NCBI GenBank assembly: GCA_023627715.1
Contig: JAMAHW010000092.1
Span: 62,001 to 126,000 of the forward strand
DNA length: 64,000 nucleotides
DNA from: Periconia sp. R9002
Taxonomy: Eukaryota > Ascomycota > Dothideomycetes > Pleosporales > Periconiaceae
Direction: 5' to 3'
Numbering within the stretch: position 1 is the first letter of the stretch; the number at the start of each line of letters is the position of its first letter. Below are positions 45,579 to 57,506 of the stretch, one piece after another. A program made the position numbers and the translations under genes. Under the pieces are notes generated by a model that saw nothing but the letters and a program-made list of their open reading frames with translations, was not told the origin of the DNA and did no database searches.

Positions 45579-46220
45579 GGATTGTTTGTGAATAGTTTGG
45601 ATTTGCGATATGTTTCTTTTTTCTTTTCACTTTTTTTCGTGTAGTTTGTTAATTCATAGCGAAGCATTCGAGGCGCGGTTTTCGGGTCAAATATAAAAAA
45701 GAATACAACACAATCGGCATAAGCACAAACACAACCTTACAACCTGTAAACCAAACCACTCCAACACCTTTATTCTCGCCTTTACCATTCCTAAGTTCCT
45801 ATACAACATCACTGACCTACCCACCTCTAGGTCATTGCCCCACATCCCATTCCCCACTTTCACGTCCCCAACAATTTCACCTCCAACGCCAGCACCAGCA
45901 TCCAAGCTCGATCAGAATGAAAAATAGCATTCCTTTACGTTCTCAAATCTGAATTGTGTTAAAGAATAACTTATTCAGCGAACTAAGTGTAGATACGTAG
46001 GTATGGCGGAAGAATAGATGCATATAACGAAACAATCTACTACTCGCTGCGCGGGCGGGGTTAACTAACTCCCCTCATTATCACTCTCAATCACAAACCA
46101 CATCATTGATATCCACAAACCCACACCCAACCCACCTACATATCCCATCCAACCTAAATCCCCCTCCATCCCTCATAAACCTCACTTCCCTTCATAACCA
46201 AAAAAGAACCCCCAAACACA
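45579..46220. other. Intergenic region
   Basis: 3' region of the CoA-transferase, then a C-rich run (46100-46210) immediately before the next start codon. No gene supported. Confidence 0.5.
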
Positions 46221-47323
46221 ATGCAGCCACCCCCCACCCCCCTCCGCATAGCCATCATAGGCAGCACAGGCTTCACAGGCTCCTACCTCACCAAAGAACT
46301 CCTCTCGCGCGGCCACACCGTCATCGGCCTCGCGCGCAACCCGTCTAAGCTCGGCTCGCACGAGCGGTACGTACCGAGGGAGGTCGATGTTGAAGGAATG
46401 GGGTTTGTGGCGTTGAGGGATGTGTTGGAGGAGGAGAGGGTTGGGGTGCTGGTTTCGGCGTATAGTCCGGGTGGGAGAGGAGGGAGTGGGGAGGCGGTGT
46501 ATGGTATGTGTGATTTTTTTTTAGTTTGTTTTGTTTTGTGGTTTTGGGGGTGTTTAAGGGGGGGTTTTGTGGTGTGGTGTAGTTTCGTCGTCGTTCCCTA
46601 CAACCAACGACATTGAAAGAAAAAACAAGATGGCTAACAATCTTGAACTCAGTAACCTTCCTCGAAACCGCCCGCAAAATCCTCCTCGCCGCAAAACACA
46701 CCCCCAACCTGTCCTACCTCCTCTTCATCGGCGGCGCAGGCTCCCTCTCCGTGCCCTCCTCCCCCTACCACGAATCCTGCATCGACGACCCAGCCTTCCT
46801 CCTCGCCTACCGCCGCGCAATCGGCACATCGTCGTCCTACATCCGCTACATGGAAACCCGCCTCGGCATGCCGCTCCCGCCACTGCACGCCTACAAAGAC
46901 GCACGAGCCGCACAGGACGCTGGTACCGCCACCTCCACTCACCTCGACACCATCGCGGCCTTCGAGAAGGGCAGTCCAGACGATAAGTCTGTTTTTTTTA
47001 TCAAGGCGGCGCGCGCGGTGTGGTCGTTTTATGAGGGGAGGGAAGAGAAGGGGTTGGAGTGGAGTTTTTTGTCGCCCGCGGCGTTGTATATGCCTGGGGC
47101 TAAGACGGGGCGGTATGAGACAGGGGTTGATGAGGTGGTGTTGAGGGGGGAGAGGAAAGAGGGGGAGAGTGTGTATGAGGGGAGGTTGGTTGGGGTTGCT
47201 GCTGGGGATTTGGCGGATGCGGTTGCGGAGGAGGTTGTGGGGAGGAGGTTTAGGGGGAGGCATTGGACGGTTTGGGGGGAGGTTGGGGGGGAGGGGGTGG
47301 AGGAGGTGTTTTTGAGGCTGTAG
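46221..47323 (+). CDS. NAD(P)-binding NmrA/atypical-SDR-like protein
   Basis: Two exons: ATG 46221, intron about 46505-46653 (GTATGT donor, CTCAG acceptor) joining GEAVY to VTFLETARKIL. The N-terminal dinucleotide motif is GSTGFTGSYLTKELLSRGH, followed by GLARNPSKL, the pattern of the NAD(P)H-binding PF13460/NmrA-like group. A mid segment reads LLFIGGAGSL. No YxxxK is evident, usual for atypical SDRs. It may reduce a pathway intermediate or act as a redox sensor. The C-terminal third is encoded by strikingly G-rich sequence on the coding strand. Confidence 0.75.
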
Positions 47324-47646
47324 GGCTTGAGGGTAGAGTGGGGGTTTAGGTACGTGGGATGAGAGTGTGTAGGCTTTAGGCTACGCGTTTAGATTTTGGG
47401 GCGCGGAATCGTGATGGAAGGATTGGTTAGCGTACGTAGTTGATATACATAGGAAAATATTTTTTAGTGGGAATACATTTGATGACGCAAGAGGAGACTT
47501 TGCACTTCTAATATCTAAGCCTGCGGTGAACACACTTTCCTCTATACAGGGCTAAGCAACAAACAACCGCACAAACACTAAAAACTACCCTCTCATCTCC
47601 TCCACCTACACCCAACCCCCCTCTGTAAAAACCGCACTCCCCCTCC
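47324..47646. other. Convergent intergenic region
   Basis: 3' ends of the NmrA-like and SDR genes. Nothing supported. Confidence 0.45.
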
Positions 47647-48823
47647 TCACCGATCCGCATCCCAACTCACGCCCCCACTCGCCAAAAACTCCTGCCCAAT
47701 CTTCAACACCCTACTATTCTCCTCGCCCAGCCACTTGGGCTCGAGCTCCTGAATCGCATCCTCAATCTCATATGCCTCGCCGCCGGCAATCCACAGAATC
47801 TTGCCCGCGAAGGGGGTCCTCGCGCCCGGGTGCCTCGCACCGGTGGGAGACCGCTCGGCGGTCGCGCAGAGCAGGAAACTGCGGGCTACGTCTTCGGGTT
47901 CGTTTTCGGGCAGCTTGAGGGCGGCCCAGCCGTCTTGGATGCCTTTTACCATTTGGGTTTCTGGTGGGGTGAGGGGTCAGTAGAGATTCTCAAAGCCGTC
48001 TACGCCAAAACCGAAGAATAAAAAAAAAGGGGGGGGGGAGGTAAAGCGTAGCGGGACGTAAAACTCAACCAGTACCTCTCTCGAGAGAGAAAAGAGAAGG
48101 AAAAAACAAAACATACTCGTCATCCAAGGACAAACAACATTAACCCTAACCCCCTCCCTAACAACATCGCCATGCAACCCCCTCATCAACCCCAAAACCC
48201 CATGCTTACTCGCCGAATACACCGCCAACCCGCCACTCTCCTTGAACCCCGCGATACTACTCACCAACACCAAATCCCCACCCTCGTCCCCGTTCTTCCT
48301 CAGATAATGCAACCCCACGCGCGTCGTGAAGATCACGCCTTTGAGATTCACGTCGATCTCCCTCATGGAGGGTTCGATGTTGATGTCGGCGTCGGGGAGG
48401 AAAATGTCCTTGTGGTTTGCGACGCCGGCGTTGGCGACGACGACGTCGATGCGTGAGTAGGTGGTGTAGGCGGAGGAGAAGAGGGAGAGGACGGAGGCGT
48501 AGGAGGTTGTGTCGCAGTGGTGGTAGGTTATGTTTTGGGTGAGGGTTGGTGGCAGGGAGGAAGGGAGGGGTGGGTTGTGGATGTCGCCGTAGACGACTTT
48601 GGCGCCAGCTTCTATTTGATATTAATTTTTGTTGTTTTCTTTTTGTATTGATATGTTTGAAAATATGTCTTGGATGCAGATTGGATTTTTTGGAGGTTGA
48701 TAGAGACGTACCAGCGAATTGCAACACAGCAGCCCGTCCAATCCCCGTCGCACCCCCTGTTAAAACAACGACTTTGTCTTTCAACGTCCCCAGCAACTCC
48801 TCATTGAATTTCACGTGGACCAT
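47647..48823 (-). CDS. Short-chain dehydrogenase/reductase
   Basis: ATG 48823 (MVHVKFNEELLGTLKDKVVV). Exon 1 gives the cofactor motif TGGATGIGRAAVLQFA, then an intron (about 48710-48615). Exon 2 includes VVYGDI, VVANAGV, the catalytic serine region VLVSSIAG and YSASK (YxxxK). An intron near 48120-47965 (after CPWMT) leads to the C-terminal exon with NEPEDVARSFLLCAT. The fold is a classical SDR, about 300 residues; the acidic residue at the end of beta-2 (YGDI) suggests NAD rather than NADP. The C-terminus is longer than in many SDRs. Substrate unknown; its position in the catabolic block suggests a dehydrogenation or reduction of a pathway compound. Confidence 0.8.
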
Positions 48824-49365
48824 CTTTTCAGCAGATTCAAAATAATTGTTGTGTTCATACAGTCAAGTCCTCGTCCACCCATTTAGTAGTTAGAGGGGAT
48901 ATAACTTCCCCGCACCCCACATCGCCTAGACGGACATTGATGGAGCTAACTTAGCCCTAAATTTGTCACAAGCGCTTGTGTACAGTCCCTTGCCGCGGGG
49001 TCGATGCGAAGGGGGATGGGGAAGGGGTTTTGTGGCTAAGGGATACTGGATTTAGCTAGGTGACAAGAGGAGGGTATGGGGGCTAGGATCGGCACTTTGG
49101 AACGGGGAGAGGGGTTTCGGTCGTGGGGTCGGTGAAGAAGGTGTGCAAGTGTGGCTTTGGGGAATGCTTAGAATTGTTGTTTTTGCGAAAGAATGTGTAC
49201 GGGATATTTTTCATGTGTTGTTTTTGGTACCTGTGCGTAAGTAAAGTGATGATTCGGCCATGTATATATTGAGGTGTACTTGGTTATCTAACTTAATATT
49301 TTCTTTCCTTCGTTGTGTGTAGTATCTCCCACGCGAAAATCCATCAACTCCACACTAACCACTCC
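48824..49365. other. Intergenic region
   Basis: Upstream DNA of the SDR and 3' region of the carboxylesterase. A G-rich stretch lies at 49000-49130. No gene supported. Confidence 0.45.
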
Positions 49366-51335
49366 CTACCTCCCCTGCAAAAAGTTCGAAAACACATCCA
49401 TAACCGTATCAAACCCAACCTCCTCCCCAAACTTCAACACCCTCTCACTCCTCCCCACCTTCTCCGGCTCACCACCCTCCACAAACTCAACCCCCTTACC
49501 CTCCTTCGCAGGGCCATACACCCTAGCATTAAACTTCCCCTCCTCCACCGGCTTCCACGGCTCCTCGCCATTCACAAACCACACAAAATCCTCGCCATAC
49601 CCTCTCGCAATCTTCCTCTGCGCCTCCTCGAGTTCACTATTGTAATTCTGGAACAAGAGTGCCACGTCGAAGATATGTCCGGCTTCGCCCTGGAAGCGTC
49701 CTTCCCAGGGGATGCCTTCGTTGAGGTGGTACAGGTAGACTTTGCTAGAGGCGGACTTGGGCCAGCCCTGTGCGACGGCCCGCGCGCTGGCGTAGAAGCC
49801 GATCTCAGAGGCGAAGCGTAGGACCGAGAGGAGCGCTTCGTTGTCTGGTGTCGTGGGCGTGATGTTGTAGGAGGAGAGGAGCGATGCAAGGGTTGAAGGG
49901 TGTGCTGAGAGTGTGGAGGTTGCGGAGGTGATGAAGCGGCTAGCGATGTTGGAAGGGTCGATAGCCATGTAGGCAAAGATGTTGCCCTAGTTAGACATTT
50001 ATTAGTGCTTGCGCATAGGGATCGTTACATATATTGTTTACATCGAGGGACGGAAAGGGAGGAGGGAAAACATACATCTAAATTCGAGTCTCCGAGCATG
50101 AAATCAGACAGCCACTTGCGACCAGGTAGCTGGGCGCTCGCACTCTCATCCTGCGACGTAAAGGTAGCAAAGCTAGGATTACTATGCATGGTCTCGCCAT
50201 CCGCAGTGGGGACCAACATCGTCCCTGGAGCCAACTTCTGCCACAAGTCGTCGACGGGAAGTGAAACCAAAACCTTGACACGCTCCTCGGGTGACTTATC
50301 TTTAAGTCCCAATGCCTCGACCACTTTCTGGTACGTAGCCTCAACTAGAAAGTCAGGTAGCGGTTTGAAGAGGAAGAGGGAAGCGCCGGTGCTGAGGCAG
50401 CGCTTCATGAGCGGTTCTTGGGATGTAAGGAACATTGCCACTGACACTGTATCCTTAATTAGCATTGCTCTAGGTGTGTTGTTGAGGAGTGTGTGAAAAC
50501 GAACAGCCTCCCGCGCTCTCGCCCACAGCCGTGATTTCCTCGGCGGCACCACCGAACCCGCCAATGTACTTTTTAATCCACTGCATAGCGGTCCGTTGGT
50601 CGTGAAAGCCGTTGTTGGCTTTGTACCCTGCATCGCGCATTTCTTTGGACGTGAGAAATCCAGGGACACCTAAACGATAACTAATCACAAGCCGTCAGTT
50701 CAAAATCCTCGCAACTGACAAACGCATAATCTTCCCTTTACGAAACGGATATTCTTAAAACATACTTGACTGTGACCCCAATAACAGGCTTCCCCATCTC
50801 CACCGACAACCGCACCAACGCAGCAGGGTCGTAGTGAGGATACCAGCTAGAACCGACTATAAATCCACCGCCATGCACGAAAACGTAGACGGGTAATTTG
50901 GCGTCGGGTTTTAGAGCGTTGCCATCTTTGTCGAGGGGCACCGTGATGTTGAGGTTCAGGCATTCCATGTCAGAATGCGTGGGGACGTCTGGGAGGGGCA
51001 GGCTTTTCTGGATGAATCCAAATTCATTGTTGACTGCGCCGACGGGGGAGACGGGTGGGGGACTATTTGTTTTGGGGTGTGTTAGTTGATGACGTTTCAA
51101 ATGCTGTTACCTGTGGATGGGGAGTGTGGTTGGGGTGACGGAATAAAAGAAAGCTTCTTTACCCAAATTTTGAGGCATCGATACTTGATGAGGAGGATTT
51201 GTAGTCTGTAATCAATTGAGGCGCAGCGAATCGGTCTTTGAGAGAAGCGTATTTGAGGCCGAGGAATTGGAGGGCGCCGTCCACGGGTTTCGCTTTCACC
51301 GCGCCGAGGTCTGGATGATTGAAAGTAACAGTCAT
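49366..51335 (-). CDS. Type B carboxylesterase/lipase
   Basis: A multi-exon gene from ATG 51335 (MTVTFNHPDLGAVKAKPVDG). Motifs in order: DMECLNLNIT (the usual SEDCLxLN variant), VFVHGGGFIVGS (oxyanion hole), YRLGVPGFLTS after an intron, and the nucleophile GESAGG. GESAGG is followed by an intron and joins LSVAMFL. The C-terminal exon carries GEAGHIFDVALLFQNYN with the likely catalytic histidine. Introns: about 51160-51075, 50760-50690, 50510-50450 and 50075-49995. Length about 520 residues. No secretion signal, so probably intracellular. It could release an acid from an ester feeding the neighbouring pathway (inference). Confidence 0.82.
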
Positions 51336-52146
51336 AACTACGAATTTGCCTATGATCAATCGGTATTCACTTGTGCATTTTTCTGTTTATATGACGGAAT
51401 TGCTGTTCTTGAGGGTTATTGAACCGGTTGGAGAGGAGATGGCATGTGCTGTGATCAATGTCGACTATGGACTCAGCCCCGCTATTTGTACACTCAACTA
51501 AGGGGCGGGGCAGGGCACTTCCCCGAGTTTTTCGGTGTTTCGCCTTATCACCGAAGGAAAGGTATTTTCATCAATGTTAAAGAGCTCAAGTGCTATGAAA
51601 GCTTGTTAAAGGTACATGCAAGTTGAGAGTTGTGCTTCATCGTTCCGCTTCTGTATCCGGTTGCGGAAATATCCCGCAGGACCATTGGAAGAAGGATTGG
51701 TGGAACGAAAAAGGTATCTGACAGCCCTATCACATGCGGAATTATCACTTTGCGGAATAGACTGTAATCTACATATGTTCAGCAGTAAAGGTATTTATCT
51801 AGTTGGATGCTTGGATCTGCACGTCATCTGGTCCGTTAAAAGAGAACAGGAGTGGTGATGTCTTTGATTATCCTGGAATTTACTCTTTGAATGTCAATTA
51901 CTTATACCCCACAGCGATTCTTAGATATTTGCCTGAGGGGCACCTACGCTATTCTCTATGTGGGGTAAAACGTAAACACCTTCTCCAACCCCTCTCAGTA
52001 TTTAGTGTAAGCTACCCCCGTCTGCCGAGGCCGGCAATGATGCAATCTTACATCTTATTTACCATTTCCCCGGAGCTTTTGCTGCAAAAGTTCTTCGCAA
52101 TTCATTGTTCTTACTGGTTGGGTTTCCAATTGAATCAATATCCATC
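51336..52146. other. Divergent intergenic region
   Basis: The carboxylesterase and the metallo-hydrolase start in opposite directions from this 811-bp region. No gene is supported. Confidence 0.5.
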
Positions 52147-53388
52147 ATGTCCGTTAGCCCACCACTGCCAACAACAGACGCCTATGTCGAACTCACTCTA
52201 CTTGATGGAGGAAGTTTCATCGGAGAAACAGGCAAGATGCACGCAGACGTTGCGAATACGAAATTCCGCATGTATAACTGGGCTTTTTATATCCGCCACC
52301 ATGGAAGGCACGTTCTGTGGGATTTGGGTTTAGATGATGTGCGTTATTCACAGCGAGCATGGAAATTCTCGCCAGTGTTTATCCTTTATATCACGTGATT
52401 CATGGATTGATCAATTGATTTTTTGCATCGTAGGATCACTCATGTTATACTCCCTGGGTTAAGGAGCACATGCTCCAGAACATAAACCATGTCGGTCCCC
52501 GAAAAAGTCTCACCGCGCAACTTCGCGAGCGCGGTATAGCCCCCGAAGACATTGACACCATTCTCTTCAGGTGCGTGCCTATACACCAACCTCCAGCAAA
52601 AACATAAATCAGTCAAAAATCCCTCGCGAACTTCAACCCCAATGAGAATAAATGTAAAACCACAGCCATGCCCATTGGGACCACGCCCGCCCCATTTCCC
52701 GGACCTTCCCCAACGCAACAGCTTTCTTCGGCCCAGGTACAAAAGCTCACTGCGCACCCGGCCACCTATCCTCTCCCGCCTCACAGTGGGACGGCCGGTT
52801 CTTCGACCCTGTTTCCGCGACCGAAAATTGCGAAGAACTTCCCGTTTCTTCTCACGACGAAAACCGTTGGATACCTTTCGGCCCTTTCGAAAAAGCGCTA
52901 GATTTCTTCGGCGACGCCAGTTTCTGGGTCATTCAAGCGCCGGGACATATGCCGGGGAACCTTTGCGCGGCGGCGAGGTTGGAGGGTGGCGAGTGGGTGC
53001 TTTTGGGGAGTGATTGTTGTCATTCAAGGTAAGTAGGTATGATTTTTCGTTTCGTGCATTCTGGGTACCAAGTATCTCTCTTACATGGCGCCTACCATTG
53101 TAGCTATTGACGAAGAATTTTTACAGGGAGTTACTAGATGGCACACGGCAGATCGCGCGGTTCGATGTCCCCGGTGTAGGATGTATGTCGCTGCATAGTG
53201 ATGTTGAGGCCGCGATGGATACGATTGAGAAGATCAGAGTACTGGAGAGGAGGTATGGAGTTCACGTGGCGCTTGCGCACGATGCAGCGTGGATGAAGGA
53301 GGGGAAGGATACGGTGTTGATGGGGTTGTTAAGTGACGAGATGAGGAAGACCGTAGGAGAGCAGATTGGAAAGGGCGAGGTTGTATAA
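52147..53388 (+). CDS. Metallo-beta-lactamase-fold hydrolase (lactonase-like)
   Basis: ATG 52147 begins MSVSPPLPTTDAYVELTLLDGG. An intron at about 52339-52432 joins LGLDD to DHSCYTPWVK. A second intron (about 52572-52669) joins DTILFS to SHAHWDH; the HxHxDH zinc motif is complete only after splicing. Downstream are APGHMPGNL (third metal His) and LLGSDCCHS (bridging Asp). A third intron lies near 53031-53126. The C-terminus has VALAHDAAWM with the last metal His. The overall layout resembles the quorum-quenching-type lactonases and related fungal hydrolases. In this gene block it may open a lactone formed by the PcaB-like enzyme, which is inference. Confidence 0.8.
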
Positions 53389-55194
53389 AGAGCTATATTT
53401 GTAGGTTGTTGGCGAGATAATATTTTCCGTACGAAATATAGAGGAGTGAAAGAAAGAAGATAAATCTTCCTTTTGCACACATACTACTAAATTGCAACAT
53501 TTGAAGGACGCTTGAATATGTCCGTGAAACTACCTTTCACAGTTAAATAAGACGCGTGGTTTATCAGTAGAAGCGAGGTGATCTCTACAAACGAGATGGA
53601 GATGGTGAGTTTCAAAAAAGGGACATTCGTGTACCTAGTTGTCTCGCTGGTGGCCTAGACGATGAGTTGATCCCTTTTTCCCAATTGGCGCCCTAGCGAT
53701 TACGTGGTTTGCCCAGATTAAAACATGATCAGTATTTTAGGCGGTGTGTACTATTGGACTTGGATCTGACTGACTTTTTTCCCGTAACCTTAGTAAGCTT
53801 CTGGGCCCAGGGAAGAATCGTAATTGGATTTGTGTTGCGTACGCTGATATGGCCTGTGCTACATCGTAGATCCTCCGCTCGAGCGTAGGGCAGATCTCTA
53901 GAGATCTTGAAATGTTCAGCTAACCGTTGTTCGGAGAGATAATCTAAGCACTAGTTCCGCGCATTGGTAGGATTAGTGTGGCTGCAAACGATTGGTATTG
54001 TCCGTTGGGCATTCAACATTGGTCAACTCACATACTGTGGCGTCCCCCAACCTCAAGGGCCAGGCTCTCGGGAGTAGGTCAGAATCGGAAATCAAGGCAG
54101 CAAACACAATTGGCGAAAACCAAGAGACTTAGTTTTATTATACTTGAAGACTTGTATTATTACTGAAGCACCACATGCACAAAAACTATTTATTGTAAAG
54201 AATTCTATGCTCTTAAGATATTCGCATCTTTGGTCTTTGCCCAACAGCCATGTATGCGGTAGCCCTCGCATTTACGAAAATAAGAGAGCAAAGAGAAATA
54301 GAGCATAAAACTTGTGAAGCTAGATGGAGTGAGATCTAAAGGCTTAATAGTCGTATGAATTTTAGTTTTAGATATTTTCTGTGTCAGGAATACCTATTTG
54401 TCTATAATAGACAGGTCTATCAATAAAAATCATCCCCGTGTCCAACATTCTCGAGACAAAGTATGTTACATCTGTTTCCCTTTCCGTAATCCATACAATT
54501 GAGGAGGCACATCGGAATGGAGCATCGTTATTTTTTAAACCATCGTTCTCGACGTGAAGCATTACCAACAGAATCTGGTTCTTTTCTGTGTTTGATTTTT
54601 CCGGTCAGGGCAGAGGCCATGCAGGGGTGCACAGGCTCTGACATCAGATATGAGACGAACCAATCAATAGCAGGCTTCAGCCAGTCAAGCTGACTGGCGC
54701 CCACGGTGCAGTTCGATTGTCCGTCCTACGGAGTTGCGCTGCCCGCACATTGGGTGCGCCATGGCCAGATGTCGATTAATAGCGCGGGATAATCAAGTGG
54801 TCAAGCCAACACGGCGCCCACATCATGCAGTATCCAAACGTCTGCTGTTAAAAGAACAGTCTTTTCTCTTAGCTGTCGCCGTTCGAGCTCACCTCTGAGG
54901 CTGTGACGTTCCTTAGCACTGCCGTTACATTCTCCCGCTGAGGCTGATTCTTTTGCGCCAACTACCTCAACACTTCTTCTGCACGGCTGGCGCCTCTGCT
55001 GCTACATTGTTATTTCACGAGAAACTGACTACAAATCTTGCGTGCAAGTCCTCTTCTCTCTTATATGAAGTTCTCAGCTGAACGCTCAGTCTAGTCGGTC
55101 CATCAACTCGCATTCCATTTTCAAGCACCGATCAACACGCCAAGAGTTGACTGCAAAGGCTACCCACGAACAGAACAACACTGAGACCACGACG
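53389..55194. other. Gene-poor region
   Basis: About 1.8 kb, moderately AT-rich with no convincing gene. The last 250 bp are the upstream region of the HET gene. Confidence 0.5.
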
Positions 55195-56853
55195 ATGAGA
55201 CTAATAAATGTTTGGACGTGGAAGTTGGAGGAGTTTGACAATACGGCTTCCACCCCGCCCTACGCCATTTTGTCTCACACTTGGGGTCAACCAGAGAAGG
55301 GAGAAGGAGAGGTCACGTTTGAAGACATGAAAAACGAGCTCTGGAAAACGGACCCGAAAAAGCGATACGGAGCCAATAAGATAAAAATGACCTGCAAGCT
55401 TACTGACGATGAATTCAAACTCTCATATGCTTGGGTAGACTCGTGTTGTATAGATAAGTCAAGCAGCGCGGAGCTCACCGAGGCCATCAATTCCATGTTC
55501 AAGTGGTATCAGAAAGCTGCTGTCTGTATAGCGTACCTAGCGGACTGGGCTAATGAAGATACCTCTTTTAGCCATTGTCGTTGGTTTACTAGAGGTTGGA
55601 CCTTGCAGGAACTTATCGCACCGTCTCAGGTACTCTTTTTCGACATGGGTTGGAATTTCAGAGGAGGGAAAAGAGAGATCAGTGAAGCGCTTCACAGCGT
55701 GACTAAAATCGACGAAGACGTCTTAAGGGGTATCACGTCGGTCTACGATATCCCAGTCGCTGTTAGAATGTCATGGGCCGCATTTAGGGAAACGAAACGA
55801 GAAGAGGATATAGCATATTCTCTACTGGGCCTATTTGACACGCACATGCCAATGCTTTATGGGGAAGGACAGAAAGCATTTTTGAGATTACAAGAGCAGA
55901 TCATTCAAGACAATGCGGACATGTCGATATTTGCGTGGAAAGCGCTTCCAGAAAACGGGCAATATTATACTGGAATATTTGCACCGTCCCCGAAAGAATT
56001 CGCCGATGCGTTTAAGATGCCACGGATACCGCAAATTGATTTATCTTCCGAATCCGAGTTTTTCGTATCAAACCGTGGCGTACAGTTCACGGCACCAATA
56101 TTAGGGTCTGGAAATAACGATGTCCAGGACTTTGTCTTACCCGTATTTCGTACTAACCGCGCCTTTGCCTCGGTCGATCTTGGAGAGACTTATGCAGGGT
56201 ACGGAATAATCCTTTGTTGCATAGGCCGACAAACCTACGTCCGCGTCCATGCAAACTCGTTCCAGACGGTTTCATTCGATTTAAGAAATGTGCGGTCCAC
56301 AAAATTTCGGGTGCTCAAAACTCTCTCGGTGGCCCACACAGGGGCTCTCGAGACGCGAACTCTGCACATAAAAACCACAAAAGCGTTTCAAGATTCGGAC
56401 ATTCACATTGTTACAGGACCGCAAACAGAGCTGAAACATACTGCGTTTACCCGTAGAGTCTTCGCAGACAGGCCCGAGTACGTTGAAGCAAGCTTGCGGC
56501 TTGAGTCGAGATCGTCAGCGAGCGCATCATCTCTTGTGTTGTTATTCCAATACAGGAGCCTCTCATCCAAGACGTTTTTTCACGGTTACTGGAAGTTCCG
56601 CATACTTAGAGCCGAAGACTATGATCACCAAAGACACCATGCGATGACTGGGTTTCCGGCCCTTGACTCTGCTTTCGAGATGGCCATGGAAAGCTCGGGG
56701 AAGTATCTGGTACAGCGCGAGAACTTTGAGTTGTCCACCATTGATGACCAACTATATCCTGGTATTTTGTTAATTGAGCTAGAGAAAAGCTGTGGCGAGG
56801 AAAGAGAAGGATCCTTCGCGGTAACGTTAAATGTTCGATCAGACATATTTTGA
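55195..56853 (+). CDS. HET-domain (heterokaryon incompatibility) protein
   Basis: An intronless frame of 552 residues from ATG 55195. The three HET blocks are clear: YAILSHTWG near residue 24, YAWVDSCCIDKSSSAELTEA to KAAVCIAYLAD near residues 78-120, and RWFTRGWTLQELIAP near residue 130. REEDIAYSLLGLFDTHMPMLYGEG follows, as in most HET-E/HET-6-like proteins. Residues 280-552 are a beta-rich C-terminus with no NACHT, ankyrin or WD repeats visible. HET proteins trigger cell death when incompatible hyphae fuse, but most copies have no proven role. A micro-element copy lies 113 bp after the stop. Confidence 0.88.
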   Translation: MRLINVWTWKLEEFDNTASTPPYAILSHTWGQPEKGEGEVTFEDMKNELWKTDPKKRYGANKIKMTCKLTDDEFKLSYAWVDSCCIDKSSSAELTEAINSMFKWYQKAAVCIAYLADWANEDTSFSHCRWFTRGWTLQELIAPSQVLFFDMGWNFRGGKREISEALHSVTKIDEDVLRGITSVYDIPVAVRMSWAAFRETKREEDIAYSLLGLFDTHMPMLYGEGQKAFLRLQEQIIQDNADMSIFAWKALPENGQYYTGIFAPSPKEFADAFKMPRIPQIDLSSESEFFVSNRGVQFTAPILGSGNNDVQDFVLPVFRTNRAFASVDLGETYAGYGIILCCIGRQTYVRVHANSFQTVSFDLRNVRSTKFRVLKTLSVAHTGALETRTLHIKTTKAFQDSDIHIVTGPQTELKHTAFTRRVFADRPEYVEASLRLESRSSASASSLVLLFQYRSLSSKTFFHGYWKFRILRAEDYDHQRHHAMTGFPALDSAFEMAMESSGKYLVQRENFELSTIDDQLYPGILLIELEKSCGEEREGSFAVTLNVRSDIF

Positions 56854-57506
56854 AGATATAGAAATTGTGAAAGTCAGAACAATATTAGGCCTCAATGATT
56901 GACACGATCCAAATGAAATAAGAACACAAATAAAATCTGGAACCATCAAATTTGTGAACAGCGCATATGAGGTCCAACTAGCCTGCCTGTGTCGCTACCT
57001 AGGTAACAATACTCTGCGATGATTCATGAGATCCAACTAGATGGTTGGAACGACTTGAGATAATCGTTGGCACGAAACAAAGGGTTGTTGAGATGAGCGT
57101 AATCTCATTGAAATGCCTTAGGATTAAATAAAGCAGCGTTGACCGGCAACCAATATCCGTTCATGGCAGCCTTGTCGGATTCGAAGATAGGAAATAGCTC
57201 AGTGAGTGACCCCGACAGTTTATAGTCAATACAGGGTTCGTCTGTTCGTAAGGAAAGTAAGTGGCAGTTAAACATAAGGCCACGAGCGATGCTATCGTGA
57301 GAACTTTAGAGGCGGTGGGGAAGGTAGTTGTGGCTCATCGAATGGTTTCTTGGCTTGGAGAAACCGTCGGCGATCGGCATCGGCTGACTCTGAAGGGTCG
57401 GTAAACTTGAATTATGAAAGTGATAAATAGATGGCCCATAGTGAGAGGTATTTCTCGTATTATGCAGGAGAGAGTTTTGATCATGATGGTTGTTAAATTC
57501 ACTGAG
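56854..57506. other. Intergenic region with micro-element copy C
   Basis: Apart from the insertion at 56967-57040, nothing is supported. Confidence 0.5.
56967..57040 (-). mobile_element. Micro-element copy C with 15-bp direct repeats, tail missing
   Basis: A shorter unit (56982-57025, 44 bp) holds CCTGCCTGTGTCG and TACCTAGGTA, related to the head and central near-palindrome of the other copies. It is bracketed by 15-bp repeats ATGAGGTCCAACTAG (56967-56981) and ATGAGATCCAACTAG (57026-57040), one G/A difference. The CAATTT tail is reduced to ATTC. This is the most diverged copy. Confidence 0.62.

Noticed and set aside
46649..47263. 204-codon minus-strand frame
   Set aside because: Proline-rich shadow produced by the G-rich coding strand of the NmrA-like gene.
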